Counted from the first letter of the stretch, positions 1-9,514 are shown. The stretch is 64,000 bases of DNA from 40CM-2-70-7 sp035505915 (GCA_035505915.1 DATJQI010000037.1:1-64000); one strand, 5' to 3'. Notes: generated by a model from the letters alone, not told the origin. Numbers and translations: made by a program.

Positions 1-1
1 G

Positions 2-106
2 ACGTATACCATGGGGGTCGAAATCGAGGGCCAGAAGGTCTATCGTACCGTTGCGGTCGAACCCGGCAAGCTCACCTGGGTGGAGTTTCGTCCCGATGCA
101 CATTGA
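2..106 (+). CDS. 3' end of an upstream gene, function unknown (partial)
   Basis: An open frame enters from the left edge and ends at TGA 104-106. The last 34 residues read TYTMGVEIEGQ... to FRPDAH. They contain short alternating hydrophobic stretches of beta character and no recognisable motif. The next gene starts inside it (ATG at 96), an 11-nt overlap of the kind seen throughout this window, which supports the frame being real and cotranscribed. Too little is present to name a family. Confidence 0.45.
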   Translation, partial: TYTMGVEIEGQKVYRTVAVEPGKLTWVEFRPDAH

Positions 107-686
107 GCTGACCGAAATGCTGCGCTGTCCCGAAAACCACCGGGAGGAGTTCCTGGTGCTCTCGACCTCCGAGATGTCGGGGCGGATGGTCGCGGCCGGA
201 CTCCTCGGCTGCCCGGTGTGCCACAAGGAGTACGAAGTCGTCCACGGGGTGGTGGAGTTCGGCGGGATCTCCACCCACCACACCCCGCCGTTCTCCGCCG
301 CCGACCCCCTGACCGTCCAGGCCCTCCTCGACCTCTCCGGCCCCGGCGGCTACATCATCCTCCTCGGCTCCGCGGCCCGCTACGCCGTCGGTCTCGCGGC
401 CCTGATGGGGGGCATCCATTTCGTGGGTGTGAATCCGCCCCTGGACGCCGAGGAGCTCCCCATCCTCTCCCTCATCCGCTCGGAGCACGCCATTCCCCTG
501 AAGTCGTCGATGGCGCGCGGGGCGCTGGTTGGCTCGGACATGGTGACGTCCAAGTGGCTGGCGGAAGCACGACGGATCTTGTTGAAGGGCCGCCGGCTGG
601 TGGTGGAGAGCGAGAACGTGCCGGCCGTGACCGGCGTCAGTCGTCTCGCGGCGGGGCAGGGCCTGTGGGTGGGTGAGGCGGTCTAG
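96..686 (+). CDS. Trm112-like zinc-ribbon protein, unknown function
   Basis: A 196-residue protein. The N-terminus (MHIELTEMLRCPENH, then GCPVCHKEYEVVHGVVEF) has the look of a Trm112p-like domain: a CP near residue 10, a CPVC zinc half-site near residue 39, then the usual short beta-strands. Trm112-type proteins often partner or precede methyltransferases. The remaining residues look like a small alpha/beta Rossmann-type remnant (YIILLGSAARYAVGLAAL) but show no SAM motif. ATG 96 was preferred over an in-frame ATG at 51 because the homologous region begins there and it overlaps the upstream stop. It converges on the acyl-CoA synthetase gene, with 4 nt of overlap at the stops. Confidence 0.55.
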   Translation: MHIELTEMLRCPENHREEFLVLSTSEMSGRMVAAGLLGCPVCHKEYEVVHGVVEFGGISTHHTPPFSAADPLTVQALLDLSGPGGYIILLGSAARYAVGLAALMGGIHFVGVNPPLDAEELPILSLIRSEHAIPLKSSMARGALVGSDMVTSKWLAEARRILLKGRRLVVESENVPAVTGVSRLAAGQGLWVGEAV

Positions 687-2494
687 CCTTCGACCGATGC
701 CGCGAGCGGATCCGCTTCGGCGTAGGCGGCGCTGATCTGCTTCTCGTAGTGCTGCTCCACGATCTTCCGTTTCACCTTCAAGGTCGGCGTCAGCTCCCCG
801 GATTCGATCGTGAAGTCGTGCTCGAGCAGCGCGACCTTCTTGGGCATTTCGTACTTGGGCAGGTCGCGCAGCATGCCGATGCACTCCCGTTCCATCTTCG
901 CCTTCACATCCGGGAGATTGATCAGCTCGATCCGGGATTTGTAGGCGATCCGCCGGTACTTCGCCCAGGGCTCGAGCTGCTCGAAGTTCGGCACCACCAG
1001 GAGGAGCGGAAACTTCCGCTTGTCCCCGAGCAGGACCACGTTGGCGACGTATTTGTTGGCCTTGACCGCGTTCTCGATCGGCTGGGGGGCCACCCATTTG
1101 CCGCCCGCCGTCTTGATCATGTCCTTCTTGCGGTCGGTGATCTTGAGGTACCCATCCGGATCGAGCTCGCCGATGTCCCCCGTGTGGAACCAGCCCTCGG
1201 GGTCGATGGCCTCGGCGGTCTCCTGCGGCTGGTTGTAGTACCCCAGCATGATGTTCGGACCCTTGGCGAGGATCTCGCCGTCCGCCGCGATCTTGAGGGT
1301 CACGCCCGGTATGGGCGCGCCCACGGTGCCGAGCTTGGGCTTCTGCGGCGGATTGAGCGTGAGCACGGGAGAGGTCTCGGTCAGCCCGTACCCTTCGAGA
1401 ACCGGGAGGGACGCGGCGAAGAAGAAGAGCCCGACCTCGGCCGAGAGGGGCGCGCTCCCCGAGATGAAGGTCTTGATCCGCCCGCCGGTGGCGGCGCGGA
1501 TCTTCTGGAACACCAGCCGGTCCGCCACCGCGTGGGCGAGCGAAACACCGACCGGAATCTTCACCCCCGACAGCAGGTGCGTCGCCCAGCGGTCACCCGC
1601 CTTCTTCGCCCAGGTGAAGATCGCGTGTTTGAGGGGGCTCTTGGACGCGCCCTCCAGCACCTTGGCGTACACCTTCTCGTAGAGCCGCGGCACCGACAGC
1701 ACGATCGTCGGCCGGGTCTCGCGCAGGTTCTGCGCCACCTTGTCGAACGACTCGGCGTACGAGATCACGACGCCGGCCACCCACATCGTGTAGTCCACCA
1801 TCCGCTCGTACACGTGCGAGAGCGGCAGCATCGCCAGGCATTCGTCCGAATCGTTGATCGGCAGGATGTGGACGCAGGCCTGGACGTTGCTGTACAGGTT
1901 GTCGTGCGTCAGCATCACGCCTTTGGGGTCCCCGGTAGTCCCGGACGTATAGATGAGCGTCGCCAGGGAATCGGGGGACACCTGCAGGGCGCGGGCCCGG
2001 TAGTCGGGGTACTTCGCGTCCGCCGACCGGCCGCGCTGCTCCAGGTCCACCAGGGTCATCACGCCGTCCGAGGCCGGTCCGTCGAAGACGATCACGTGCC
2101 GGATGGGGAGGCCGCGGCGGATCTCCGCCACCTTGGCGACCTGCTCGGGGGTCGAGCAGAAGACCGCCACCGCCCCCGAATCCCGGAGGATGTACTCCAC
2201 CTGCTTGACCAGGAGCGTGGGGTAGATGGGGACGTCGGTGGCGTGCGCGCAGAGGCAGGCATAGTCCACCAGGGCCCACTCGAGCCGCGTTTCCGAGAGG
2301 ATGGCGACGCGCTCGCCCGGCGCGATGCCCAGCTCCCGGAGCCCGTGGGAAATGGCGCGGACGCGGTCCGCGGCCGCGCGGTGGGTCACCGGCTGGTACT
2401 CGCCCCCGCGCTTGGACCGGAACGCCGGCTGTTCCCGCGCCCCGAATTTGTCGAGGCCGTCGAAATAGAGCTGGGTGAGCGTGCCTTTCGTCAC
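683..2494 (-). CDS. Long-chain fatty-acid--CoA ligase (AMP-forming)
   Basis: A 603-residue adenylate-forming enzyme that would activate fatty acids to acyl-CoA through an acyl-AMP, at the cytoplasmic side of the membrane. The phosphate-binding motif YTSGTTGDPKGVMLTH, the GYGLTETSP motif and the GWFHTGDIGELDPDGYLKITDRKKD adenylate-binding region (in parts) are intact, and the length matches FadD15-type long-chain ligases. The GTG start at 2494 makes a GTGA overlap with the stop of the upstream lipoprotein gene, so the three genes 3629-683 look like one transcript. Substrate chain length cannot be read from sequence. Confidence 0.9.
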   Translation of the reverse strand: MTKGTLTQLYFDGLDKFGAREQPAFRSKRGGEYQPVTHRAAADRVRAISHGLRELGIAPGERVAILSETRLEWALVDYACLCAHATDVPIYPTLLVKQVEYILRDSGAVAVFCSTPEQVAKVAEIRRGLPIRHVIVFDGPASDGVMTLVDLEQRGRSADAKYPDYRARALQVSPDSLATLIYTSGTTGDPKGVMLTHDNLYSNVQACVHILPINDSDECLAMLPLSHVYERMVDYTMWVAGVVISYAESFDKVAQNLRETRPTIVLSVPRLYEKVYAKVLEGASKSPLKHAIFTWAKKAGDRWATHLLSGVKIPVGVSLAHAVADRLVFQKIRAATGGRIKTFISGSAPLSAEVGLFFFAASLPVLEGYGLTETSPVLTLNPPQKPKLGTVGAPIPGVTLKIAADGEILAKGPNIMLGYYNQPQETAEAIDPEGWFHTGDIGELDPDGYLKITDRKKDMIKTAGGKWVAPQPIENAVKANKYVANVVLLGDKRKFPLLLVVPNFEQLEPWAKYRRIAYKSRIELINLPDVKAKMERECIGMLRDLPKYEMPKKVALLEHDFTIESGELTPTLKVKRKIVEQHYEKQISAAYAEADPLAASVEG

Positions 2495-3186
2495 GGGTAG
2501 AACCTTACCACGAAGGTGATCGGCGCGCCGTGGACCGTCGTCCCGTTGGTCCGGAGGGCGGTGGCCCGCACCACGGCGGAATCGGGCAACGCGCGCTTCT
2601 TGAGCCGGACCTGCACCACGGCCAGGCCGGAGAAATCGGTGGTGACGGAGTCGTTCGGCACCAGGGTGAACGAGGTGGTGTCCGGGGGATAAAGGAGCGT
2701 GAAGGTGACCAGCCGCCCGGCGATGCCGGCGGGCGTGCTGTCGGTGAAGGTCTGGATCCGGACGCCCAGGGAATCGGAGAGGGAATCGGGCTTGGCGCCG
2801 ACACTCACCGAGTCGACGGGCGTGGTGTCCGCGAACGCGGTGTCGGCCCGGGGCAGGACGGTGATGGCCTGGGGGTTGGACCGCAGGTTGCCGACCCGGG
2901 CCTCGATCTGGCCGGTGCCGACCACATTCCCGATCAGCGCGCCCGTGCCGCTGTCGAGGATCGTGATGATGGAATCGAGGTGCTCCCAGTAGACCTGGGC
3001 GCCGACCGAGTCGTTCCGGCCGTTCACCGCCCGGGCGCTGGGTCGGAGCGTGTCGCCCAGCTCGACGTGACCCGAATCGGGAAGACTCACGTCGATCGCG
3101 ATCACCCCGTTGAGGTCGCCCGTGATGCTGCCGCACGCGATGGCGAAGCCGGCGAGGAGCACGCCCGTGCGCCAGCGCGGCCTCAG
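2491..3186 (-). CDS. Secreted lipoprotein with bacterial Ig-like repeats
   Basis: About 231 residues. A hydrophobic signal segment ends in a lipobox (GFAIAC-GS), so the mature protein is probably lipid-anchored. The body is Ser/Thr/Asp-rich with bacterial Ig-like (Big-type) strands: VIAIDVSLPDSGHVELGDTL, then an ITVLP strand closing the first unit and a second unit ending FVVRFYP. Such proteins are common in Gemmatimonadota and usually of unknown role. The start is uncertain: a CTG overlapping the upstream TGA (CTGA at 3183-3186) gives a proper n-region (MRPRWRTG), while the next GTG gives an implausibly short signal peptide. Confidence 0.55.
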   Translation of the reverse strand: MRPRWRTGVLLAGFAIACGSITGDLNGVIAIDVSLPDSGHVELGDTLRPSARAVNGRNDSVGAQVYWEHLDSIITILDSGTGALIGNVVGTGQIEARVGNLRSNPQAITVLPRADTAFADTTPVDSVSVGAKPDSLSDSLGVRIQTFTDSTPAGIAGRLVTFTLLYPPDTTSFTLVPNDSVTTDFSGLAVVQVRLKKRALPDSAVVRATALRTNGTTVHGAPITFVVRFYP

Positions 3187-3629
3187 TGCGCCTCCCGGAG
3201 CGTGGGCGTCTCGCCCATCTCCCGCAGCTGCTCTTTGGCGTGCTCGATCCACTTCTGGGCGTCGGGACCCTTGGGCGGCTGGGCCAGGAACTCGCGCAGG
3301 TGCTGCGCCGCCCCGTCGGGGTCGCCCCGCTTCAGCAGGAGAAAGGCCAGCCCGTAGTGCGCCCCGGCCAGCGCGCGATCGAGCTCCAGGGCCCGCCGGT
3401 AGTGACGGATGGCGTCGTCCACGCGGCCGGTCTTGGTGAACGCGATCGCCATGTTCTGGAGGATGCGGGCGTCGTTGGGGTGATCGCGGAGCGCGAGGCG
3501 GTAGGAGGTGAGCGCGGCCTCGAAGTCTCCCTGGCGCTCCAGCGCGAGCGCTTCATTGAGATAGTCGAGCCGCTGCGGCGCGATCTCGTCAGGGGACGAG
3601 CCGCCGAAGAGGCGGCGCCAGAAACTCAT
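3183..3629 (-). CDS. Small TPR-repeat protein
   Basis: A 148-residue protein starting MSFWRRLFGG. Residues about 20-115 form three tetratricopeptide repeats with the usual A8/G/Y pattern, for example GDFEAALTSYRLALRDHPND, GRVDDAIRHYRRALELDRAL and AGAHYGLAFLLLKRGDPDGA. There is no signal peptide. Probably a cytoplasmic protein-protein interaction adaptor; partner unknown. It is first in a three-gene set with the lipoprotein and acyl-CoA ligase, and divergent from the phosphoribosyltransferase gene across 49 nt. Confidence 0.75.
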   Translation of the reverse strand: MSFWRRLFGGSSPDEIAPQRLDYLNEALALERQGDFEAALTSYRLALRDHPNDARILQNMAIAFTKTGRVDDAIRHYRRALELDRALAGAHYGLAFLLLKRGDPDGAAQHLREFLAQPPKGPDAQKWIEHAKEQLREMGETPTLREAH

Positions 3630-3678
3630 GGTGCGAAAATAGCTTGCGGCCTCTCGCGTTGGCAATGTAGCTTCCCGA

Positions 3679-4236
3679 ATGCCGTACGTCCCGCCCGGAT
3701 CTCCTACACCCCCCGTTCCCCGACGTTCGCGCCCCGGCCGGGCGTCGCCGACGGCGGTTCTCGAAGTCGACTGGCCGTTTTTCGGGGAGCTCTGCCGGGT
3801 CCTCGCGCTCAAGGTGTTCCACGCCTACGACCCGGATCTGGTCCTCGGGATCGCCCGGGCCGGCGTCATCCCGGGCGCCGTGGTCGCGAGCATCATGCAG
3901 CGCGACTTCGCGTCCATGGCCATCACGCGCTCCGAATCGGAGGCGCGGCCGGTGGTCATCGCCGGCCCCCCGCGCCTGGTCACCGGCCGCCGGGTCCTCA
4001 TCGTCGACGAGACCTGCGACACCGGCGACACCATGAAGCTGGCCCTGAACGCGGTCCGGGAGCTCCGGCCCGCGGCGGTCAAGACCGCGGTCTCGTTCCG
4101 CACCGGCCCGTACCAGCCCGACTTTTCCGCCCTGGAGACCGAGAGCTTCATCATCCTCCCCTGGGACCGCGAGGTCATCGTCAACGGGGAGATCGTGATG
4201 CGCCCCGACTACGCGGCCAAGCTCCGGGGGCTGTAG
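3679..4236 (+). CDS. Phosphoribosyltransferase-family protein
   Basis: A 185-residue type I phosphoribosyltransferase fold. The PRPP-binding loop VLIVDETCDTGDTM lies near residues 110-123, preceded by an LGIARAGVIPG loop typical of xanthine/hypoxanthine-type enzymes. The N-terminal 30 residues are Pro/Arg-rich and may be unstructured, or the real start may lie downstream. Purine salvage is the most likely role, but the base specificity is not visible. It is followed after 3 nt by tldD. Confidence 0.75.
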   Translation: MPYVPPGSPTPPVPRRSRPGRASPTAVLEVDWPFFGELCRVLALKVFHAYDPDLVLGIARAGVIPGAVVASIMQRDFASMAITRSESEARPVVIAGPPRLVTGRRVLIVDETCDTGDTMKLALNAVRELRPAAVKTAVSFRTGPYQPDFSALETESFIILPWDREVIVNGEIVMRPDYAAKLRGL

Positions 4237-4239
4237 CGG

Positions 4240-5616
4240 GTGAGGGATCGCCTCGAGGAAGGCGTCCGCAAGTCGCGCGCCGATTACACCGAAATTCGCG
4301 TCGAACGCACCTGGGCATCCTCGGTGTCCTTCCGGGGGCGCCGGCTCGAGACCGCCACCGCGTCCGAAGACGTAGGCGGCTGCGTCCGGGTGCTGTCCCG
4401 CGGGCGGGGCTGGGGCGTCGCGGCCTTCACCTCCCTCGACCACCTGCCCGCCATGATCGACCGGGCCCACGAGCTCTCCCAGGCCATCGTCCTGGACGAG
4501 CCGATCCGGCTGGCCGACATCGCGCCGGTGACGGCCGAAGCGCTCCTCGACCTGGACGGGGACGTCCGGGGCGTGAGCCTGGCCGAGAAGACGCGGCTCA
4601 TCGAGGCGTACAACGGCGAGATGCTCGCCGTGGGTGGCGCCATCACCGACACCATCGCGAACTACCACGACGAGGTCACCGAGTACTGGTTCGTGAACTC
4701 GGAGGGCACGGCCCTGCACGAGCTCCGTCCGGAGATCACGCTGTCCGGGACGGCGCTGGCCCGGAAGAACGGGACCATCGAGAAGGGCCTCGAATCCATC
4801 GGGCTGCGGAAAGGCTGGAAGAGCGCGCAGCACGCCGGGGCCGGCTTCCGGCAGGCGGCTGAGCGCGCCGCGCAGCTCTTGGCCGCCCCGACGGTCCGCG
4901 GCGGGACCTATCCCGTGGTGCTCGACCCCGAAATGGCCGGCGTCTTCATTCACGAAGCCTTCGGGCACCTCTCGGAAGCGGACTTCGTCTACGAGAACCC
5001 GCAGGCCCGCGAAATGATGACCCTGGGCCGGCGGTTCGGACGTCCGGTCTTGAACGTCGGCGACAACGGCGCGGCCGCGGGCCTCCGTGGCACCATGCCT
5101 TACGACGACGAGGGTGTGCCCACCCAGGACTCGACCCTCATCAAGGACGGAATCCTCGTCGGGCGCCTGCATTCCCGGGAAACCGCGGCCCGGATGGGGG
5201 AGCGGCCCACCGGCAACGCCCGCGCCATCTCCTTCCGCCACCCGCCCATCGTCCGGATGACCAACACCTACATCGGCAACGGACACGGGACCTTCCAGGA
5301 CCTCATCAAGGACATCAAGCTCGGCGTCTACGCCTGCTCGGCCTTCGGCGGGCAGACCATGCTCGAGAGCTTTTCCTTTACCGCCGCGTACGGGCACATG
5401 ATCCGGGACGGCCAGGTCGCCGAGATGGTCAAGGACGTGGTGCTCGCCGGCAACCTGTTCGAGACCCTCGACCAGATCGAGCGCATCGCCGGCGACTTCC
5501 AGTGGAATCAGATCGGCGGCGGGTGCGGCAAAGCCGGCCAGTCCCCCCTGCCGGTGACCGAAGGCGCCCCGCACGTCCGGATCGAGCGGGCGCTCGTGGG
5601 CGGGGAGGTCGGGTGA
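4240..5616 (+). CDS. tldD: TldD metalloprotease subunit
   Basis: A 458-residue TldD family protein. The zinc-binding helix HEAFGH (an HExxxH motif, FIHEAFGHLSEAD near residue 238) is intact, as is the C-terminal catalytic-domain stretch ending near GGGCGKAGQSPLPVTEG. TldD forms a heterodimer with TldE/PmbA that degrades or trims unfolded peptides, for example microcin B17 leader and CcdA in E. coli. GTG start, 3 nt after the phosphoribosyltransferase stop. It overlaps tldE by GTGA, so the pair is translationally coupled. Confidence 0.93.
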   Translation: MRDRLEEGVRKSRADYTEIRVERTWASSVSFRGRRLETATASEDVGGCVRVLSRGRGWGVAAFTSLDHLPAMIDRAHELSQAIVLDEPIRLADIAPVTAEALLDLDGDVRGVSLAEKTRLIEAYNGEMLAVGGAITDTIANYHDEVTEYWFVNSEGTALHELRPEITLSGTALARKNGTIEKGLESIGLRKGWKSAQHAGAGFRQAAERAAQLLAAPTVRGGTYPVVLDPEMAGVFIHEAFGHLSEADFVYENPQAREMMTLGRRFGRPVLNVGDNGAAAGLRGTMPYDDEGVPTQDSTLIKDGILVGRLHSRETAARMGERPTGNARAISFRHPPIVRMTNTYIGNGHGTFQDLIKDIKLGVYACSAFGGQTMLESFSFTAAYGHMIRDGQVAEMVKDVVLAGNLFETLDQIERIAGDFQWNQIGGGCGKAGQSPLPVTEGAPHVRIERALVGGEVG

Positions 5617-6938
5617 TCCCGGCGGCCCTCGAGGCCCTGAAGAAGTCCGCGGACGCCGGGGATGCGTGCTGGCAGCGCAGTGAGCGCACCACCATCGCTT
5701 TCGAGTCGGGGCGGCTCAAATCGGCGGCGGTGGTGGAGGAATCCGGACTCAACGTCCGCGTCGTGAAGGGCGGAAAGGTCGGCGTCGCCGGCACCACCGC
5801 GGCGGACCGCCCGCCCGCGGAAGTGATCACGCGCGCGCTCGCCTCGGCGGAGCTGGGTGAGCCGCTGGCGCTCGAGTTCCCGTCCTCCCGCGTCTACCCT
5901 CCCGTCTCCACCCACTCGGCCCGCGCGGCGGGCGCATCCACCGCCGCCCTCGCGGACCTGGGGCGGGGACTCGTCGAGCGGCTGCTCCGTCCCGACGCCC
6001 AGATCAACGTGACGGTGGAGCGGGAGGTCGAGGAGACCAGCGTCGGCAATACCGCCGGCGCCGGAGGCTCCTACCTCGCCACGGGAGTGAGCGTCTCCGC
6101 CGACGTCACCCGGGTGGCCGAGAACGACGTGCTGATGGTCTATGACTACTACGTCGGGACCGATCTTCCTCAGCCGGCGGCGCTCGACGCCATCGTCGAA
6201 TCGATCACGCGCCGGCTCGAGCTCGCACTCACCGTCACGTCGTCTCCCGGCGGGTCCCTGCCCGTGGTGTTTTCGCCGATGGGCCTGTCCGCCATCCTCC
6301 TGCCCCTCGAAGAGGCGCTGTCGGGAAAGACCCTGGTGCAGGGGATCTCTCCGTTGCAGGGACGTCTGGGAGAGCCGGTATTCGGGGCCGAGCTGTCGCT
6401 GGTGGACGACCCCACGCTCGCGGACCGCCCCGGCTCCTACCCGTTCGACGACGAAGGCGTGGCCGCGGCGCGGCTGCCTCTGATCGAGCGCGGCATCCCG
6501 CGCGGCTTCGTCCACGACCTGGAAACCGCGGCGCGGCTCGGGAAGGGCCACCGGAGCACCGGGCACGGGCACCGGGGCGTCTTCGGCAAGCCGAGGCTGG
6601 GCTACTCGAACCTGATCGTGGGTCCGGAGCCCCGGGGGCCGTCGCGCGTGACCCTGGGCGGCGGGTTGCTCGACGGGATCGCCGAAGGACTCCTGATCGA
6701 CGATCTGATCGGCGTGGGACAAGGCAACATCATCGGCGGGGCCTTCAGCCACCCGGTCGCGCTGGCCTACCGGATCGAGAAGGGCGAAGTCACGGGGCGG
6801 GTGAAGGACGCCGCGGTGGCGGGCAACGTCTACGACTTGCTGAAGCGCATCGGAGGCTGGGGGAACGACGGACGCTGGGTGGGGGCCCGGTGGTCGTCGT
6901 CCTTGAGGCTCGAGGGAGTATCGGTGGCCGGGCGCTGA
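5613..6938 (+). CDS. pmbA: TldE/PmbA metalloprotease partner subunit
   Basis: A 441-residue protein, the second half of the TldD/TldE peptidase. It aligns in layout with TldD but lacks the HExxxH helix (VVFSPMGLSAILLPLEEAL takes its place), as expected for TldE, which completes the peptide tunnel. The C-terminal catalytic-domain sequence IGVGQGNIIGGAFSHPVALAY (in parts) is characteristic. The GTG at 5613 within the tldD stop (GTGA) was chosen over in-frame upstream positions because the homologous sequence begins there. It ends one base before the convergent V4R gene. Confidence 0.9.
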   Translation: MIPAALEALKKSADAGDACWQRSERTTIAFESGRLKSAAVVEESGLNVRVVKGGKVGVAGTTAADRPPAEVITRALASAELGEPLALEFPSSRVYPPVSTHSARAAGASTAALADLGRGLVERLLRPDAQINVTVEREVEETSVGNTAGAGGSYLATGVSVSADVTRVAENDVLMVYDYYVGTDLPQPAALDAIVESITRRLELALTVTSSPGGSLPVVFSPMGLSAILLPLEEALSGKTLVQGISPLQGRLGEPVFGAELSLVDDPTLADRPGSYPFDDEGVAAARLPLIERGIPRGFVHDLETAARLGKGHRSTGHGHRGVFGKPRLGYSNLIVGPEPRGPSRVTLGGGLLDGIAEGLLIDDLIGVGQGNIIGGAFSHPVALAYRIEKGEVTGRVKDAAVAGNVYDLLKRIGGWGNDGRWVGARWSSSLRLEGVSVAGR

Positions 6939-6939
6939 T

Positions 6940-7494
6940 CTAGCCCGTCAGCGCGTCCTCGTAGGTCCTTCCCGCCGTCATCTGCTCGTACACGTGCTGC
7001 AGCGTTTCCGGCGCCGCCGAAAGAAAGCGGCACCGCGCGTCGTTCTTGGAGCGGCACTCCACTTCCATCACCGCGACCTGCTCCCCCGACAGCCGGCCCA
7101 GGAAGTCCGCCAGCATGCCCGCCGAGAAGAAGCACATCGGAGCCTCGGCGGTGCCGGGCTCGGCTTCCACCCAGTCGGTGGAGTCCACGGCGAGCGCCGC
7201 GCCGCCCACCGGCTGGACCGTGACCGTTCCCCAGCCGCGCGCTCGGAAGAACTCGGCGAGCACGTGGTTCACGTGGGCGGTGTCCAGCTCTTCGGGCTTC
7301 GACACCCCGGTGGCCGCGGGCAGCCAGGCGCAGAAGGCGTGGTAGATCCCTTCCCCCGAGGCGTAGCCCGTTTCCTGCAGCACGGCGACCGCCTGGTCGG
7401 GCGCGTGCTGGAGCAGGGAGTGGTGGAGCTGATGCAGCGACGCCCGCCCGATGGCGAGGCCGTCGGCGCGGGCGGACGTTGGGGAGGGTCTCAT
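6940..7494 (-). CDS. V4R (4-vinyl reductase-like) domain protein
   Basis: A 184-residue protein matching the V4R domain, a small-molecule-binding fold related to BchJ and to hydrocarbon-sensing regulators. Visible features are FFSAGMLADFLGRLSGEQVAV and the C-terminal ECRSKNDARCRFLSAAPE with two cysteines, a pattern often associated with metal binding. There is no DNA-binding or transmembrane segment. The start at ATG 7494 gives MRPSPTS and leaves 13 nt to ligA upstream on the same strand. Ligand and role unknown. Confidence 0.7.
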   Translation of the reverse strand: MRPSPTSARADGLAIGRASLHQLHHSLLQHAPDQAVAVLQETGYASGEGIYHAFCAWLPAATGVSKPEELDTAHVNHVLAEFFRARGWGTVTVQPVGGAALAVDSTDWVEAEPGTAEAPMCFFSAGMLADFLGRLSGEQVAVMEVECRSKNDARCRFLSAAPETLQHVYEQMTAGRTYEDALTG

Positions 7495-7507
7495 ATGGGA
7501 GCCCAAC

Positions 7508-9514
7508 TTAGTGTTCGGGCCGGACGCGGCGCAACAGTTCCCCTTCATCGATGACCGGGACGCCGAGCGCCTTGGCCCGGTCGAGCTTCGAGCCGGCGTC
7601 GCCTCCGGCCACCACCGCCTTGGTCTGCTTGGATACCGTGCTCGCCACGTGGCCTCCGGCGCCGGTGATCAGCTCGGTCGCGGCCTTGCGGGAGAGGGTG
7701 GGCAGGGTGCCGGTGATGACGTAGGTCTGCCCCGCCAGGGGGCCGCCGTCTCCGCCCGCCGCGTCCGGCTCCACCAGAGTCAGGCCGGCCCGGGAGAGTC
7801 GCGCGATCAGATCGGCGTTCCGGGGCTCCCGGAAGAAGTGCCACACCGCCTCGGCGATCGCGGGCCCCACGCCCCGGATGGCGCCGATCGCCTCGGCCGG
7901 GGCGGCGGCGAGCGCCGCCATGGAGCCGAAGTGACGGGCGAGGAGTTTGGCCCCCTGCGCGCCGACGTGGCGGATCCCCAGGGCGTAGAGGGCGATGGAC
8001 AGGGGCTGGGTCTTCGACGCCGCGATGGCGTCGACCAGGAGCTTCGCCGACTTGGCCGCGAATCCCTCGAGCTCCACGAGCTGATCGGCCTGGAGGAGAT
8101 ACAGGTCGGCGACGTCGTGGATCAGGTTGGCGTCGAGAAAGGCCCGGACCCGCTCGTAGCCCAGGCCCCGGATGTCCATGGCCATGGCGAAGTGGACGAT
8201 GGACTCGAGCACGCGGCCCGGGCAGGAGACGTTGGGGCAGTAGGACATCACTTCGTCCACCGGATGTTCGACGGTGGATCCGCAACGGGGGCACTGCTCG
8301 GGCATCTCGAAGGGCGGCTCGCTTCCGGTCCGCCGCTCCCGCACGGGTCCCAGCACCTGGGGGATCACCTCACCGGCCCGGGTGACTTCGACCCAGTCTC
8401 CGATCCGGATGTCGCGCGCCGCGATCAGGTCGGCGTTGTGGAGCGTCGCATTCGACACCGTGACCCCGCCGATGTCCACCGGCTCGAGCACCGCGAAGGG
8501 GTTGAGCGCGCCCGTGCGCCCGACGTTGATCCCGATGTTCAGGAGCTTCGTGATCTGGACCTCGGGCGCGAACTTCCGCGCGATGGCCCAGCGGGGCTCG
8601 CGGTCGCCGATCGCGCCCAGCTCGTCGTGCAGGCGGCGCTGGTCCACCTTGACCACCACGCCGTCGGCCCCGTAGTTGAGCGTCGGCAGCAGCGCCTCGA
8701 GCTCGGCGATGGCCCGGCGGGCGGCGGCGAGGTCGGCCACGGTGCGATGGTGGGGCTCCACCGGGAACCCCCACGCGAGAAGGTGCTGCAGAAGGCCTTG
8801 CTGGGTGTCGAAGGGCCACGCGGCTCCGGGCGCCTCGACGTGGAAGCAGAAGAGCCGGAGGCGGCGGCTCCGCGTGATCTTGGGGTCGAGCTGGCGGAGC
8901 GAGCCGGCCGCCGAATTCCGCGGGTTGGCGAACGTGGGCTCTCCCGCCGCCTCCCGCTCGGCGTTCAGCTTGGCGAACCGCGAGTTCTCGAAATAGACCT
9001 CGCCCCGCACTTCCATCAGCTTGGGCCACCCCGACCCCTGGAGCCGGAGCGGCACGTCGGGAATGGTCCGGAGGTTGGGCGTGACGTCTTCGCCCTCGAT
9101 CCCGTTGCCGCGCGTGGCCCCGGTCACCAGCACGCCGTCCTGGTAGGTCAGGGAGATGGCGGCGCCGTCGATCTTCACCTCGAGTGTGTAGCCCGCCCGG
9201 GTGACCTCGGCCACGAGCCGGGCGTTTCGCTCTTCCCAGGCGGTGAGCTCGGCGTCGTCGAAGGCGTTGTCGAGCGACAGCATCGGCACGAGGTGGCGGT
9301 GTTTCTTGAAGGCGGCCGACGGCTCCGCGCCGACGCGCTGGGTGGGGGAATCGGGTGTGCGGAGCTCCGGGTGCGCGGCTTCGAGCGCCTCCAGCTCCTG
9401 AAACAGCCGGTCGTACTCGGCGTCCGACATTTCGGGCCGGTCGAGCACGTAGTAGGCCCGGGCCGCGCGCTCGACGACTTGCCGCAGAGTGGCGGCGCGG
9501 GCCGCCGGGTCCAT
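7508..9514 (-). CDS. ligA: NAD+-dependent DNA ligase
   Basis: A 668-residue LigA, the normal family length (about 670). It seals nicks at replication and repair using NAD+. The adenylation domain has the active-site lysine in EVKIDGAAIS, followed by the OB-fold, a four-cysteine zinc finger (CPRCGSTVEHP...YCPNVSCPG), helix-hairpin-helix repeats and a C-terminal BRCT domain starting near GQTYVITGTLPTLSRK. The ATG at 9514 shares one base with the TGA of the upstream GAF gene (TGATG), so the two are coupled. Confidence 0.97.
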   Translation of the reverse strand: MDPAARAATLRQVVERAARAYYVLDRPEMSDAEYDRLFQELEALEAAHPELRTPDSPTQRVGAEPSAAFKKHRHLVPMLSLDNAFDDAELTAWEERNARLVAEVTRAGYTLEVKIDGAAISLTYQDGVLVTGATRGNGIEGEDVTPNLRTIPDVPLRLQGSGWPKLMEVRGEVYFENSRFAKLNAEREAAGEPTFANPRNSAAGSLRQLDPKITRSRRLRLFCFHVEAPGAAWPFDTQQGLLQHLLAWGFPVEPHHRTVADLAAARRAIAELEALLPTLNYGADGVVVKVDQRRLHDELGAIGDREPRWAIARKFAPEVQITKLLNIGINVGRTGALNPFAVLEPVDIGGVTVSNATLHNADLIAARDIRIGDWVEVTRAGEVIPQVLGPVRERRTGSEPPFEMPEQCPRCGSTVEHPVDEVMSYCPNVSCPGRVLESIVHFAMAMDIRGLGYERVRAFLDANLIHDVADLYLLQADQLVELEGFAAKSAKLLVDAIAASKTQPLSIALYALGIRHVGAQGAKLLARHFGSMAALAAAPAEAIGAIRGVGPAIAEAVWHFFREPRNADLIARLSRAGLTLVEPDAAGGDGGPLAGQTYVITGTLPTLSRKAATELITGAGGHVASTVSKQTKAVVAGGDAGSKLDRAKALGVPVIDEGELLRRVRPEH

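Noticed and set aside
72..1097. Long Arg/Gly/Pro-rich frames opposite or shifted from real genes throughout the window
   Set aside because: They mirror genes with clear motifs, have low-complexity composition typical of high-GC shadow frames, and show no domain.
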